Counted from the first letter of the stretch, positions 8,926 to 18,515 are shown. The stretch: DNA of 64,000 bases from Streptomyces sp. NBC_00289 (GCF_041435115.1 NZ_CP108046.1:3782001-3846000), one strand, 5' to 3'. Notes: generated from the letters alone by a model not told the origin. Numbers and translations are program-made.

Positions 8926-9576
8926 TCAGTCGTTCGCGACCACGGGGTAGCGGGGCTCGTTCTCGGCCATCTGCCGCAGCGCGTCCTTGCGTTCACGCTT
9001 GGAGAGCCGGTCGATGTAGAGGTAGCCGTACAGGTGATCCGTCTCGTGCTGCAAACACCGGGCGAAGTATCCGGTGCCGCGCACCTTGACCGGCTCGCCC
9101 CGCTCGTCCTGTCCTGTCACCTCGGCGTAGTCCGGGCGGGCGAGCGGTGCGTACGCGGTGGGCACGGACAGGCAGCCCTCGTTGCTGTCGTCCAGCCGGC
9201 GCTGGTCGGCGGGCAGGTCGACCACCTTCGGGTTGCAGACCACACCGACGTGCCGTTTGCCCTCGTCGTCCATGCAGTCGTAGACGAAGACCTTCAGGTC
9301 GACGCCGATCTGGTTGGCGGCCAGGCCCACGCCCTCGGCCGTGCGCTGCGAGGCGAACATGTCCGCGACCAGCTGCTGGAGCTCCTCGCCGAACTCGGTG
9401 ACGTCCCTGCACTCCTTGTGCAGCACCGGGTTCCCGACGACCGTGATCGGCCGCGAGGTGCCGCGCTCACGCCAGGCGTTCTCGCGCTCCTCCGTGTCCT
9501 CCGTGTCGACGACGAAGCCCTCGTCGTCCACGGGGAGCACGCCCGCGTGCTGCTGATCGGTGTCCTGCTGCGCCAT
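8926..9576 (-). CDS. def: Peptide deformylase
   Basis: 216 aa. All three deformylase motifs are present: [17 protein letters not shown] (metal-ligand Cys) and QHETDHL (HExxH-type His ligands and catalytic Glu). The enzyme removes the formyl group from nascent proteins. The acidic N-terminal extension of about 40 residues is typical of some actinobacterial deformylases. The start has GAGGAAGG upstream. It is a single gene with its own terminator, upstream of the divergent-function TPR/HD block. Confidence 0.95.
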   Translation of the reverse strand: MAQQDTDQQHAGVLPVDDEGFVVDTEDTEERENAWRERGTSRPITVVGNPVLHKECRDVTEFGEELQQLVADMFASQRTAEGVGLAANQIGVDLKVFVYDCMDDEGKRHVGVVCNPKVVDLPADQRRLDDSNEGCLSVPTAYAPLARPDYAEVTGQDERGEPVKVRGTGYFARCLQHETDHLYGYLYIDRLSKRERKDALRQMAENEPRYPVVAND

Positions 9577-9728
9577 GACCGACGTACGCCTTCCTCAAAA
9601 AACCTGGGGGTGAGTTGCTGATACAGGGTACGGGGATCCCGCCCCCGACGGGCGCGGGCCGGTCTCGACGTGCGGCCGGGCAGCCCGGGCGCCACCGGCC
9701 GCGGACGCCCCGCGGCCGTACGACTGCC

Positions 9729-10808
9729 TCAGCAGACCTCTTCCAGGTCCCGCCAGTCCCGTGAATCCGGACTGTCCGCGACCCACCCGTCCAGCAACCC
9801 CCGCACCAGCGAGGCCGGCGCGGCCAGACCGCACTCCCGCTCCGGCACCCACAGCTGCCCGTCCGTCCGGTGACCGAGCGGCCCGGGATGTCCCGGCTCA
9901 CTGTGGTCGTGCGGGTCGAGGTGCTCGCCGTCGCCCTCGTCGGACGGCATCCGGGACTCGGAGCACATCCGGCACAGCAGCCGTACGGACGAGGACCAGT
10001 CCTCCGCGGCGAAGCCGGCGTCGGCGGCGAGCTGCTCCAGGGCGTCCCGGTCCGCCTCGGTGGCGGCCTCCAGGAGAACCACCCAGGTGGGGACGGGTGA
10101 GGGAGCCCACAGCTCGATCTCGTCGAACACCGGATAGGCGTGTCCCACGGCGGTGGTCCGCTCCCCGTGCGGCACCCCGTCGTGCAGCACGACCTCGCCC
10201 CAGCGCCGCCCGGAGGACGGCAGCGGAATGGACAGCACCTCCATGCGGGCGGGGTCCAGCCGCCGCCCCCACACCACCTCGGCCTCCCCTTCGGGCGACA
10301 GCCGTACGGCCGCGCTGCCGAGGTCCATGCCGAGGGGCTCACCGGCCGCCGTGGCGCCGCCGGGCACCCGCAGCCCGTACGCCTGCCAGGCCCGCCGGGC
10401 CAGCGGCCAGTCCTGCAGGGCGGTGGCGGCGATGCCGACGTTCCACCAGTCGGGCGCCCCGGTCTCCCGCTCGAGGAGTGCCACGGCGCGCAGCCCGGCC
10501 GCACGGGCCTGCTCCCAGTCGTGCCGGAACTTGTGGAGGAGGGCGAGGTTGAACCAGGACTCCGACAGCCAGGGTTCCAGGTCCGCGGCCCGTGTGAGCA
10601 GCGCCCCGGCGTCCTCGTACCGGCCGTCGCCGATCAGGGTGAACGCGCGGTCGGTGGCCTGCCGCCAGGAGGCGGAGGGCCGGTGCCGTCCCTTGCCGAA
10701 GATCCTCACGATTCCCGCCTGCCAGTTCCGTGGAGTGGGCTGGCTGCCCCCGGACACCCTTTCCATCGCATCCAACCACGTACCGCTGGAAGGGCGCTCA
10801 TTACCCAT
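9729..10808 (-). CDS. Tetratricopeptide-repeat protein
   Basis: 359 aa, predicted cytoplasmic. Residues about 45-150 contain two to three TPR-like helical pairs (AFTLIGDGRYEDAGALLTRA, WFNLALLHKFRHDWEQARAAG). The rest is a beta-rich domain conserved in Streptomyces but without recognised function; a His/Asp-rich stretch (EHLDPHDHSEPGHPGP) lies near residue 310. It starts three bases after the stop of the upstream HD-domain gene, so it is co-transcribed with the two HD-type membrane proteins and may be an adaptor for them (inference). Confidence 0.8.
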   Translation of the reverse strand: MGNERPSSGTWLDAMERVSGGSQPTPRNWQAGIVRIFGKGRHRPSASWRQATDRAFTLIGDGRYEDAGALLTRAADLEPWLSESWFNLALLHKFRHDWEQARAAGLRAVALLERETGAPDWWNVGIAATALQDWPLARRAWQAYGLRVPGGATAAGEPLGMDLGSAAVRLSPEGEAEVVWGRRLDPARMEVLSIPLPSSGRRWGEVVLHDGVPHGERTTAVGHAYPVFDEIELWAPSPVPTWVVLLEAATEADRDALEQLAADAGFAAEDWSSSVRLLCRMCSESRMPSDEGDGEHLDPHDHSEPGHPGPLGHRTDGQLWVPERECGLAAPASLVRGLLDGWVADSPDSRDWRDLEEVC

Positions 10809-10811
10809 GGG

Positions 10812-12095
10812 TTACCCAGCCGCGGGCAGGGTCAGACAGTCCCTCGACAGGACCCGGGCCAGCGCTTCCACGACCTCCGGCGCATAGTCACCCGCGGTCG
10901 CGAGGCGCAGTTCCTCCAAGGCGTTCAGGGGACCGCCGGGCCCGGCGTCGCGCACCTTCTCCTCGTAGGCGTTCACGGCCCGTACGATCCGGGCGGCCAC
11001 CGGCTGCTCCCCGCAGGGGTCGGCCTGCCGCTCCACGACCAGGGCGACCGCCGCGTCCACGCCGGTCTGCCGGACGACGGCGCCGCCGAGCAGCGCGATC
11101 CGACGCTGCTCGGCGACGGGCAGCCCCGCGGTGGCGCCCGCCGGCACCGGATCGACCAGGCTCAGCTGTCCGATGTCGTGCATCAGGGCCGCGTACTCCA
11201 GCACGGACAGTTCGGGTCCGGACAGCCCGAGGTCCCGCCCCACGGCCTTGCTGAGCGCGGCCACCCGGCGGGCGTGTCCGGCCGGGGTGTACCCGGCGAC
11301 CTCGGTGGCGCGGGCGAGGGAGGCGATGGTCTGCCGGTAGGTGGTCCGCACGGCGGCGTACCGCCGGAAGGACATCTGGGCGAGCAGCAAGGGCAGCGAG
11401 AACACCGGCAACGCCCACAGCCCGACCACCGCGACGCCGAGCGCCATCACCGCCCCGGTCGCGATCACCGCGGACCCGATGCCGAGCAGCGCCCGCAGCT
11501 GGTCGCGCAGCAGCGGACCGAAGGGCCAGCGGGTGCGCGCGTGGGCCTGCGCGGCGGCCAGCACGGCGTCGCAGAGTGCGGTGAGGGACAGCAGCGCCAG
11601 CAGCGACACGGCGTAGGCGGGGCCGCCCCAGGTGCCCAGCACACCCTCCTGGTGCAGGGGTTGGCAACAGACGGCCGCGAATCCCGCGGTCAGCACCCGC
11701 CGGGCGAGATGGTCGGCCGTCGCCCGCTGCCCGCGCGCGATGTGCGGCACACTGCCCAGGAGCGAGGCGGCGAGGACCACGGACACGACCTGCGGAACAC
11801 CGTGATGCGTGGGCTGCCCCGCGTCCGCCGCGACCAGCGCGTACGACAGGGCCCCCGCGGCCCCGAGCGGCGCGGTCTCCCTGCCCCGGGCACCGGGCGC
11901 GGAGGTCCCTTCGCCGGAGCCCGGCCGGTAGTGGGGGCCGGTGAGCTCACCGACGGTGACGAGCAGGCCGAAGGCGAGGGCGAGGGGGCGTTCGTCGAGG
12001 CCGGTCCAGAGGGTGGTGAGCAGGCAGACCGCGGCGAGGAGGGCGGCGGCGGCATGGATCGGCGTGCGGAGGCAGGAGGGCCGGCGGGCGCTCAT
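10812..12095 (-). CDS. Membrane protein with degenerate HD/HD-GYP domain
   Basis: 427 aa. The N-terminal half has several hydrophobic segments (about 12-60, 105-160, 165-180, 200-240). The C-terminal half is HD-GYP-like (about 255-420). It keeps an HD-type motif (ALMHDIGQLS) and an upstream His (AGHARRVAAL), but the HHExxDGxGYP segment of active HD-GYP phosphodiesterases is missing. It is therefore probably not a c-di-GMP hydrolase by itself; a regulatory partner of the adjacent intact HD-GYP protein is possible. Its ATG overlaps the upstream gene stop by four bases. Confidence 0.85.
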   Translation of the reverse strand: MSARRPSCLRTPIHAAAALLAAVCLLTTLWTGLDERPLALAFGLLVTVGELTGPHYRPGSGEGTSAPGARGRETAPLGAAGALSYALVAADAGQPTHHGVPQVVSVVLAASLLGSVPHIARGQRATADHLARRVLTAGFAAVCCQPLHQEGVLGTWGGPAYAVSLLALLSLTALCDAVLAAAQAHARTRWPFGPLLRDQLRALLGIGSAVIATGAVMALGVAVVGLWALPVFSLPLLLAQMSFRRYAAVRTTYRQTIASLARATEVAGYTPAGHARRVAALSKAVGRDLGLSGPELSVLEYAALMHDIGQLSLVDPVPAGATAGLPVAEQRRIALLGGAVVRQTGVDAAVALVVERQADPCGEQPVAARIVRAVNAYEEKVRDAGPGGPLNALEELRLATAGDYAPEVVEALARVLSRDCLTLPAAG

Positions 12096-13402
12096 CGGTG
12101 CGCTTTCGGCCGGCTCGGGGCCGACGGCCGGGGCCGGGGCGGGCGGGCGTCGTCCCCGGTCGCGACCGGGTGCCAGCCGTGCCGGGTCAGCGCCCGCAGG
12201 AGGGCCGTCACCATCCGGGGGTCGAACTGGCTCCCGGCGCAGCGCCCCAGTTCCGCCAGTGCCGTCTCCACCGGCCGGGCCCTGCTGTAGGACCGGGTGG
12301 AGGTCATCGCGTCGAAGGCGTCGGCGACCGCGACCACGCGCGCGGACTCCGGGATCTGGCTCCCGCTCAGCCCGTAGGGGTACCCGCTGCCGTCCAGCCG
12401 TTCGTGATGGTGCAGGACCGCCGCTCGCGCCTCCCCGAGGAAGGAGATCCCGCGGACCATCTCGTGCCCGTACTCGGGGTGCAGCTCGATCACCCGCCGT
12501 TCCTCGGGGGTGAGCGGCCCGTCCTTGCGCAGCAGCCGGGTGGGTACGCCGAGTTTTCCCACGTCGTGCAGGATTCCGGCGAAGCGGAGCACCTCGACCC
12601 GCTCGTCGTCCATCCCGAGCTCACGCGCGATCATCATGGACGCCTGTCCGACCCGCTCGCTGTGCCCGCGGGTGTATCCGTCCTTGATGTCGACGGCCTG
12701 CACCAGCGCGCGGATGGTGGCCCGGTGCGCCGCACGTTCGCGGTGGTACTGGGCGAACGCCCACCACGAGACACCCATCGGGCACAGCACGAGCAGCGCG
12801 GCGACGGGCCCGTAGGGGCTGCGCCACAGCACGGCCATCATCAGCCCGGCGAGCCCGTGCACGAAGACCGGCGCCAGCGACCTCGGGAACAGTCCCCGCC
12901 ATGCCCGCCGCACCGGCACCCGCTCGGCCAGCGCCAGGATCCCGCCGTCCAGCAGGCAGAGCACCAGGCAGAACGCCACCACCGCGGCCCCGGCCGGTGC
13001 CAGCGCGTACGGGAAGTCGGACACGGCGACGGCGTCCCCTCCGCCCAGCGCCCCGTGCACCCGCGCCGCCACCCACACGGCGATCGCGAGCTGGGCGGCC
13101 CGCCAGACCCGCCGCAGGCCCCGCGGCCGCCGGTCGACCGGGGAGAGCAGGGCCCCGGGCAGCGGCACGAGCGCAGCGGCGGCCGGGGGCAGCAGAAAGG
13201 CGGCGGCGAGCAGCACGGGGAAAAAGGTTCCGGCGACGCGCCACCTGGCGGCGACCCGCTCGCAGCCGCCGTACAACGCGGCGAGCAGGAGGACGGCCCA
13301 CCAGGGGGTGTGTGCGGCCGGCAGCGGACGCAGACAGAGCAATGCGCCGACGGCGACACAGGAGACGTACACGCGTGCCCGTGGCGGAACGGTCTCCATC
13401 AC
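12092..13402 (-). CDS. Membrane HD-GYP domain phosphodiesterase
   Basis: 436 aa. Several transmembrane segments lie in residues about 10-220, followed by a complete HD-GYP domain (about 240-405). Motifs are TRGHSERVG, LHDVGKLGVP and HHHERLDGSGYPYGL, plus the C-terminal VVAVADAFDAMTSTRSY. HD-GYP enzymes hydrolyse cyclic di-nucleotides, chiefly c-di-GMP, which controls development in Streptomyces through BldD. Translation is coupled (ATGA) to the degenerate paralogue downstream, followed by the TPR gene: a three-gene operon. Confidence 0.9.
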   Translation of the reverse strand: MMETVPPRARVYVSCVAVGALLCLRPLPAAHTPWWAVLLLAALYGGCERVAARWRVAGTFFPVLLAAAFLLPPAAAALVPLPGALLSPVDRRPRGLRRVWRAAQLAIAVWVAARVHGALGGGDAVAVSDFPYALAPAGAAVVAFCLVLCLLDGGILALAERVPVRRAWRGLFPRSLAPVFVHGLAGLMMAVLWRSPYGPVAALLVLCPMGVSWWAFAQYHRERAAHRATIRALVQAVDIKDGYTRGHSERVGQASMMIARELGMDDERVEVLRFAGILHDVGKLGVPTRLLRKDGPLTPEERRVIELHPEYGHEMVRGISFLGEARAAVLHHHERLDGSGYPYGLSGSQIPESARVVAVADAFDAMTSTRSYSRARPVETALAELGRCAGSQFDPRMVTALLRALTRHGWHPVATGDDARPPRPRPSAPSRPKAHR

Positions 13403-13523
13403 GTGCCTCCCCCGGCCGTCGCGGCTCAGGGTCGGAGCCTAGGACGGCGCGAGGGGGGTCCGCGGGCTCAAGCCCGACGGATTAGCACGTTCGAGTGACG
13501 ACAGCCCACTGCGGGGCGGGAGT

Positions 13524-13832
13524 TCAGGACTCCTGCGGAGCCGGTGCGGCGGTGACGTCGTGCTCCGGCACGGCCTGCCCGGAGCGGATCAGGTCGATCC
13601 GCCCCATGACCTTGGCGCGCAGATCGGTGGGCACGTCGTCCTGCCCGCAGCAGCGCTTGACGAGCTTCTTCACCGCCTGCTCCAGGCCGTACTTCTCGAG
13701 GCACGGCGAGCACTCCTCGAAGTGGTGCTCGAACTTGGTGCAGTCGGCGTCGGGCATCTCGTGGTCGAGAAACTCGTAGAGATGATCCAGGATCTCGCCG
13801 CAGTCCGTCTCGTGCGGCTCTCCGCAGCTCAT
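13524..13832 (-). CDS. rsrA: Zinc-binding redox-sensitive anti-sigma factor of SigR
   Basis: 102 aa. The ZAS-family residues align exactly with RsrA: Cys3, Cys11, His37, Cys41, Cys44, Cys61 and Cys62. The reduced zinc form binds and silences SigR; disulfide formation involving Cys11/Cys44 releases zinc and SigR. Its ATG overlaps the sigR stop by four bases (ATGA), giving coupled synthesis of sigma and anti-sigma. Confidence 0.96.
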
Positions 13833-14677
13833 GAGCCCGAGCCTTTCGCTTCGTTCGACTCTCCGGCACCGGCCGGGACCAGCCCGCGGTCACGGGCGTA
13901 GTCCTCGAGCATGCCGCGCAGTTGACGGCGGCCCCGGTGCAGCCGGGACATCACCGTACCGATGGGTGTCCCCATGATGTCCGCGATCTCCTTGTACGCA
14001 AAGCCCTCGACGTCCGCGAGATAGACGGCGATGCGGAATTCCTCGGGGATCGCCTGCAGCGCCGACTTCACGTCCGAGTCGGGCAGGTGGTCGAGCGCCT
14101 GCGACTCCGCGGAGCGCAGACCGGTCGACATGTGCGACTCGGCGCGCGCCAGCTGCCAGTCCTCGATCTCCTCGGCCGCACTGCGCTGGGGCTCGCGCTG
14201 CTTCTTGCGGTACGAGTTGATGAACGTGTTGGTCAGAATCCGGTACAGCCACGCCTTGAGGTTGGTGCCCTCGCGGAACTGGTGGAAGGACGCGTACGCC
14301 TTGGCGTACGTCTCCTGCACCAGGTCCTCGGCGTCGGCAGGGTTGCGCGTCATGCGCAGCGCGGCCGAGTACATCTGGTCGAGGAATTCGAGCGCGTCCC
14401 GCTCGAAGCGCGCGCTGCGCTCGGAGGACGTTTCCGTCGTCGCCTCGCTCGTGCCCTGGCCCTCGGGCTGCTCCGCCTGGCCGTGTTCGGTCCCTGCGTC
14501 GGTCCCAGTGACCGGACCCACCTCCTCGAATGTCCGGAGGGGACCGAAACCGGTCCCATCAGAATCGGAGGATAGACGACGATCCGGTCCGCCCGCCGCT
14601 CGAACAGGCACGGTCTTCGCCGCGTGCAGCACCGTCCAGTCCAGGTCGGTGCGGCTGGGGCAGATGGTCGAACCCAT
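13829..14677 (-). CDS. sigR: RNA polymerase ECF sigma factor SigR (disulfide-stress), long form
   Basis: 282 aa from the ATG at 14677, which has AGGAGAGGAAG upstream. An internal GTG at 14521 (GAGGAG directly before it) gives a form of about 230 aa. Region 2 (about 90-165, with [16 protein letters not shown]) and region 4 (about 205-265, [27 protein letters not shown]) are complete. In S. coelicolor a long unstable isoform with about 55 extra N-terminal residues is made from the SigR-dependent promoter and limits the response. The open extension and the promoter seen here fit that arrangement. It controls thioredoxin, mycothiol and mycoredoxin genes. Confidence 0.95.
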
Positions 14678-14733
14678 GCGGCGGACTTCCTCTCCTACGG
14701 CGTCGGCGCTGGTGGTTCAGCACTTCTGTCCGC

Positions 14734-14763
14734 ATCAACAGTGGGCCCGTGCACGGCATTCCC
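14734..14763 (-). promoter_or_regulatory. SigR-type autoregulatory promoter of sigR
   Basis: On the minus strand GGGAAT (14763-14758) and GTTGAT (14739-14734) are separated by exactly 18 bases, matching the SigR consensus GGAAT-N18-GTT. The predicted transcript start lies about 50 bases before the ATG of the long SigR form. It falls just after the stop of the upstream hydrolase gene. Confidence 0.85.
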
Positions 14764-14769
14764 GAAGCT

Positions 14770-15417
14770 TTACCCGAGTGACCCGCTCCACCGCACCACC
14801 GCGTCGGTGACGAGCGCCACGGCCCGATCCTGGGTGAGCTCCGCCCGCTTCGGTACGGCGAAACCGTGGTCGCCGTACGGCACCCCGACCAGTTCGTACG
14901 TCCCCTCGGGGAACTCCTCCGGCTTTCCGAACGGGTCGTTGCCGCCCTGCACGACGAGGGTGGGCACCCCGGCCCCGAGCAGTTCGCCGGCCCGGGACTT
15001 CTCGGGCTTCCCCGGCGGGTGCAGCGGGAAGCTGAGGGCGAGCACGGCGTGCGCGCCGAGCTCGACGGCCGTACGGCAGGCGACCCGGGCGCCGGCGCTG
15101 CGCCCGCCGGAGATCACGGGCGGTCCGGCGGCGGCCAGCGCGGGCCACACGCCCCGCCAGCCCACGTCCAGTGTCCTGGGCGCGGGCGCGACCTTGCGGC
15201 CGGCCACCCGCCAGGGCTGCTCGACGAGCGCGACGCTCACTCCGTGCCCGGGCAGCACCGCCGCCAGCGCCTGGAGGTCGCGCGCCTCGATGCCGCCGCC
15301 GGCGCCGTGGCTCACCGCCAGGACGAAGCGCGCCTTCCTCACCCGGTGCCAGGTGACGCGGGCGGTTCCCGCGTCGGTCTCGATGGTCTCGCTGGTCACG
15401 TCCGTCGCATGGGTCAC
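14770..15417 (-). CDS. Alpha/beta-hydrolase family protein (dienelactone hydrolase-like)
   Basis: 215 aa. The fold is suggested by the oxyanion segment SHGAGGG near the N-terminus, the nucleophile elbow GGRSAGAR, an acid at GGNDPFG and the base at GDHGF, in the right order. It resembles the small KAT/alpha-beta hydrolase family found across actinobacteria. The substrate is unknown. It ends immediately upstream of the sigR promoter and starts one base after the stop of the SRAP gene, so it is probably co-transcribed with it. Confidence 0.82.
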   Translation of the reverse strand: MTHATDVTSETIETDAGTARVTWHRVRKARFVLAVSHGAGGGIEARDLQALAAVLPGHGVSVALVEQPWRVAGRKVAPAPRTLDVGWRGVWPALAAAGPPVISGGRSAGARVACRTAVELGAHAVLALSFPLHPPGKPEKSRAGELLGAGVPTLVVQGGNDPFGKPEEFPEGTYELVGVPYGDHGFAVPKRAELTQDRAVALVTDAVVRWSGSLG

Positions 15418-15418
15418 G

Positions 15419-16234
15419 TCAGAAGAGTGTGCCCTCCTCGGGCCCCTCCAGCTCCTTCAACAGCTCCGGCCCGTTGTTGCGGACGTTGCTGACCGCGGTG
15501 GACACGGGGTAGGCGCGCATCATGCCCGCGGGCGGCGGCTCCAGCAGTGAGCGGATGTCGTCGACGTCCGTCCGCGCCGGGTCCAGCCACGCGTCCCACC
15601 GGTCCGGCGTCAGCATCAGCGGCATCCGGGGGTGGATGTCCGCCAGCGCGTGCGGGCCCTGCTCGGGGGCCACCGCCAGCGGGGTCGTCTCGGCCTCCGT
15701 GGTGATCACGGAGCATGTCACCCACCAGGCCCGCGGATGGTCGTCGGGCAGGGTCTTGTCCCGCCAGAACTCGTACAGGCCGGCCATCGCGAAGACCGAC
15801 CCGTCGGCGGGGAGCACGAAGTAGGGCTGCTTGCGCGGCCGCTTCTTCCTGCCCTCGACCTCCAGGTCCCGTTCCTGGGTGCCGGTGACCCACTCGTAGT
15901 AGCCGTCGGCGGGGATGACACAGCGGCGGGCGGTGAGGGCCCGGCGGAACGACGGCTTCTCGTGCACCGTCTCTGCGCGGGCGTTGATCATCCGGGCGCC
16001 GCCCTCGGGCGTCTTCGACCAGGACGGGACCAGGCCCCAGGTGAGCTTGCGCAACTGGCGAACCGGCTTCGGGTCGTCGGCGTCCTTCAGTGGACGGTCC
16101 AGGACCGCGTAGACCTCCTTGGTGGGGGCCACGTTGAAGTCGGGCGCCAAAGCCTCCTCGGGCTCCCACTTCTCGATCTCAAAGATTCCTGCGAGATCCT
16201 CTGGCCTACGACTCGCCGCATACCGTCCGCACAT
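15419..16234 (-). CDS. SRAP (HMCES/YedK) abasic-site shielding protein
   Basis: 271 aa. The start is placed at MCGRYAAS because Cys2 must become the N-terminal residue that forms the covalent thiazolidine link to abasic sites; the frame extends 14 codons upstream without the family's N-terminus. Other SRAP landmarks are NARAETVHEKPSFRRAL and RRCVIPADGYYEW (His/Glu catalytic region). It protects abasic sites in single-stranded DNA. The homologue in M. tuberculosis (Rv3226c) also neighbours aroA and rsgA homologues. It is divergent from the M50-like gene. Confidence 0.93.
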   Translation of the reverse strand: MCGRYAASRRPEDLAGIFEIEKWEPEEALAPDFNVAPTKEVYAVLDRPLKDADDPKPVRQLRKLTWGLVPSWSKTPEGGARMINARAETVHEKPSFRRALTARRCVIPADGYYEWVTGTQERDLEVEGRKKRPRKQPYFVLPADGSVFAMAGLYEFWRDKTLPDDHPRAWWVTCSVITTEAETTPLAVAPEQGPHALADIHPRMPLMLTPDRWDAWLDPARTDVDDIRSLLEPPPAGMMRAYPVSTAVSNVRNNGPELLKELEGPEEGTLF

Positions 16235-16284
16235 ACGTGCCAGACTGCCAGATTCGCCACGCGCAGAGGGAGCCACCGCCGAAC

Positions 16285-17007
16285 ATGCTCACCACCGCAA
16301 CCGAACCGCTCGCCTCCCTCTGGGACGAGGTCTTCGGCAGCCAGCCCGACCCCGACCTGTGGGTGGTGATCGCGACCCTCGCGGCGGCGCTCGCCCTGGT
16401 CGTGCCGCACAGCCTGTGGCGGGTCTCACGCAACGCCATCACCATCGCCCACGAGGGCGGCCACGGCCTGGTCGCGCTGTGCACCGGCCGTACCCTCACC
16501 GGCATCCGGCTGCACTCGGACACCAGTGGCCTCACGGTCAGTCGCGGCAAGCCGTACGGAATCGGCATGATCCTGACCGCGGCCGCCGGCTACACCGCTC
16601 CCCCGCTGCTCGGCCTCGGCGCCGCCGCACTGCTCGCCGCCGGACACATCACCGCGCTGCTGTGGCTGGCTACGGCGCTGCTGGTGGCGATGCTGGTGAT
16701 GATCCGCAACGCGTACGGCGCGCTCACCGTGATCCTCACCGGTGGCACGTTCGTGCTGGTGTCCTGGCTGGCCGGCCCCCAGGTGCAGGCGGCGTTCGCC
16801 TACGCGGTGGTGTGGTTCCTGCTGGTCGGCGGAGTGCGCCCGGCCTTCGAACTGCAGGCGAAGCGGACCCGGGGAGGCGCGGGCGACTCGGACGCCGACC
16901 AGCTGTCCCGGCTCACCCACGTACCGGCGGGGCTGTGGCTGTTCCTGTTCCACGCGGTGTCCCTGTGCTCGCTGATAGGCGGCGGGCGGTGGCTGCTGGA
17001 GGTGTGA
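16285..17007 (+). CDS. M50B-like zinc membrane peptidase
   Basis: 240 aa with about six hydrophobic segments. The first membrane stretch is followed by HEGGHGLVAL, an HExxH zinc motif inside the membrane region as in M50 site-2-type proteases. The ATG at 16285 is chosen for the GAGGGAGCC site upstream; the frame continues 16 codons further up without one. The short loop structure and lack of a PDZ domain match the M50B-like subfamily in actinobacteria. The substrate is unknown. Confidence 0.85.
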   Translation: MLTTATEPLASLWDEVFGSQPDPDLWVVIATLAAALALVVPHSLWRVSRNAITIAHEGGHGLVALCTGRTLTGIRLHSDTSGLTVSRGKPYGIGMILTAAAGYTAPPLLGLGAAALLAAGHITALLWLATALLVAMLVMIRNAYGALTVILTGGTFVLVSWLAGPQVQAAFAYAVVWFLLVGGVRPAFELQAKRTRGGAGDSDADQLSRLTHVPAGLWLFLFHAVSLCSLIGGGRWLLEV

Positions 17008-17147
17008 GACCCGCGGTGGCGAAGTCCCCCACAGGGGTGTGAGACCCGTCCTGAGGTGCGGCTCCGCCGCGCGGGCCCGACCAGCCACAACGCGCCCCCG
17101 GCCGACCACCGACCCGCGGTCCCCGGCCAGGCCCGCCACAGCGAACC

Positions 17148-17161
17148 CCCACTAAAGTGGG
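17148..17161 (+). promoter_or_regulatory. Palindrome directly before aroA
   Basis: CCCACT-AA-AGTGGG ends three bases before the aroA ATG. There is no Shine-Dalgarno sequence. The enclosed TAAAGT could be a -10 element placing the transcript start at the ATG itself (leaderless mRNA), but no good -35 was seen. Confidence 0.35.
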
Positions 17162-17164
17162 TCC

Positions 17165-18505
17165 ATGCCCGTTAACCCCGCACACACCGCCCTCTGGCCC
17201 GCCCCGCACGCGAGCGGAGCCGTCGACGCGACGGTCCACGTGCCCGGGTCCAAGTCGGTCACCAACCGTGCCCTGGTGCTCGCCGCCCTCGCCTCGGAGC
17301 CCGGCTGGCTGAGGCGCCCCCTGCGTTCCCGCGACACCCTGCTGATGGCGGGCGCGCTGCGCGAGATGGGCGTCGGCATCGAGGAGACGGTGTCGTCGAG
17401 TTCCTCCGGCGCGGGCACCCCGGGCGGCTCCGGGGAGGCCTGGCGGATCATCCCGTCGGGTCTGCGCGGCCCGGCCACGGTCGACGTCGGCAACGCCGGC
17501 ACGGTGATGCGCTTCCTGCCGCCGGTCGCCGCGCTCGCCGACGGCCCCATCCGCTTCGACGGGGACCCGAGGTCGTACGAGCGCCCCCTGACCGGCGTGA
17601 TCGACGCGCTGCGCGCCCTCGGCGCCCGCATCGACGACGACGGCCGCGGCTCGCTCCCGCTGACGGTGCACGGCGGCGGCGCCCTGGACGGCGGCCCGGT
17701 CGAGATCGACGCCTCCTCGTCCTCGCAGTTCGTCTCCGCGCTGCTGCTGTCCGCTCCCCGCTTCAACCAGGGCGTCGAGGTCCGCCACACCGGCTCCTCC
17801 CTGCCCTCCCTGCCGCACATCCGCATGACCGTCGACATGCTGCGCGCGGTCGGCGCGCAGGTGGACACCCCGGAGTCGGGCGGCGAGCCGAACGTCTGGC
17901 GGGTCACGCCCGGTGCCCTGCTCGGCCGGGACCTGACGGTCGAGCCGGACCTCTCCAACGCCCAGCCCTTCCTGGCGGCGGCCCTGGTGACCGGCGGCAA
18001 GGTCGTCGTCCCCGACTGGCCGTCCCGCACCACCCAGCCGGGTGACCGGCTGCGGGAGATCTTCACCGAAATGGGCGGTGCGTGTGAACTCACCGAACAC
18101 GGCCTGGTGTTCACCGGATCGGGCTCGGTCCACGGCATCGACGTGGACCTGGGCGAGGTCGGCGAGCTGACCCCGGGCATCGCGGCGGTCGCGGCCCTCG
18201 CCGACTCCCCGTCGACCCTCCGGGGCGTGTCCCACCTGCGCCTGCACGAGACGGACCGGCTGGCCGCGCTCACCAAGGAGATCAACGAGCTCGGCGGTGA
18301 CGTGACCGAGACGGCCGACGGCCTCCACATCCGTCCGCGCCGACTGCACGGCGGCATCTTCCACACGTACGAGGACCACCGCATGGCCACGGCCGGCGCG
18401 ATCCTCGGCCTCGCGGTGGAGGGCGTGCAGATCGAGAACGTGGCGACGACGGCCAAGACCCTGCCGGACTTCCCCGACCTGTGGGCCGGGATGCTCGGGG
18501 CCTGA
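17165..18505 (+). CDS. aroA: 3-phosphoshikimate 1-carboxyvinyltransferase (EPSP synthase)
   Basis: 446 aa, shikimate pathway step six: joins shikimate-3-phosphate and PEP. Family motifs read clearly: [16 protein letters not shown] near the N-terminus, [34 protein letters not shown] and the C-terminal [10 protein letters not shown]. It is followed 10 bases later by rsgA in the same direction, an arrangement shared with mycobacteria. The start lacks a ribosome site and abuts a palindrome. Confidence 0.96.
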   Translation: MPVNPAHTALWPAPHASGAVDATVHVPGSKSVTNRALVLAALASEPGWLRRPLRSRDTLLMAGALREMGVGIEETVSSSSSGAGTPGGSGEAWRIIPSGLRGPATVDVGNAGTVMRFLPPVAALADGPIRFDGDPRSYERPLTGVIDALRALGARIDDDGRGSLPLTVHGGGALDGGPVEIDASSSSQFVSALLLSAPRFNQGVEVRHTGSSLPSLPHIRMTVDMLRAVGAQVDTPESGGEPNVWRVTPGALLGRDLTVEPDLSNAQPFLAAALVTGGKVVVPDWPSRTTQPGDRLREIFTEMGGACELTEHGLVFTGSGSVHGIDVDLGEVGELTPGIAAVAALADSPSTLRGVSHLRLHETDRLAALTKEINELGGDVTETADGLHIRPRRLHGGIFHTYEDHRMATAGAILGLAVEGVQIENVATTAKTLPDFPDLWAGMLGA

Positions 18506-18515
18506 GGACTTCGCC

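Noticed and set aside
14770..15417. SigR control of the small hydrolase gene
   Set aside because: The SigR-type promoter lies downstream of this gene and points towards sigR; nothing similar was seen upstream of the hydrolase/SRAP pair.
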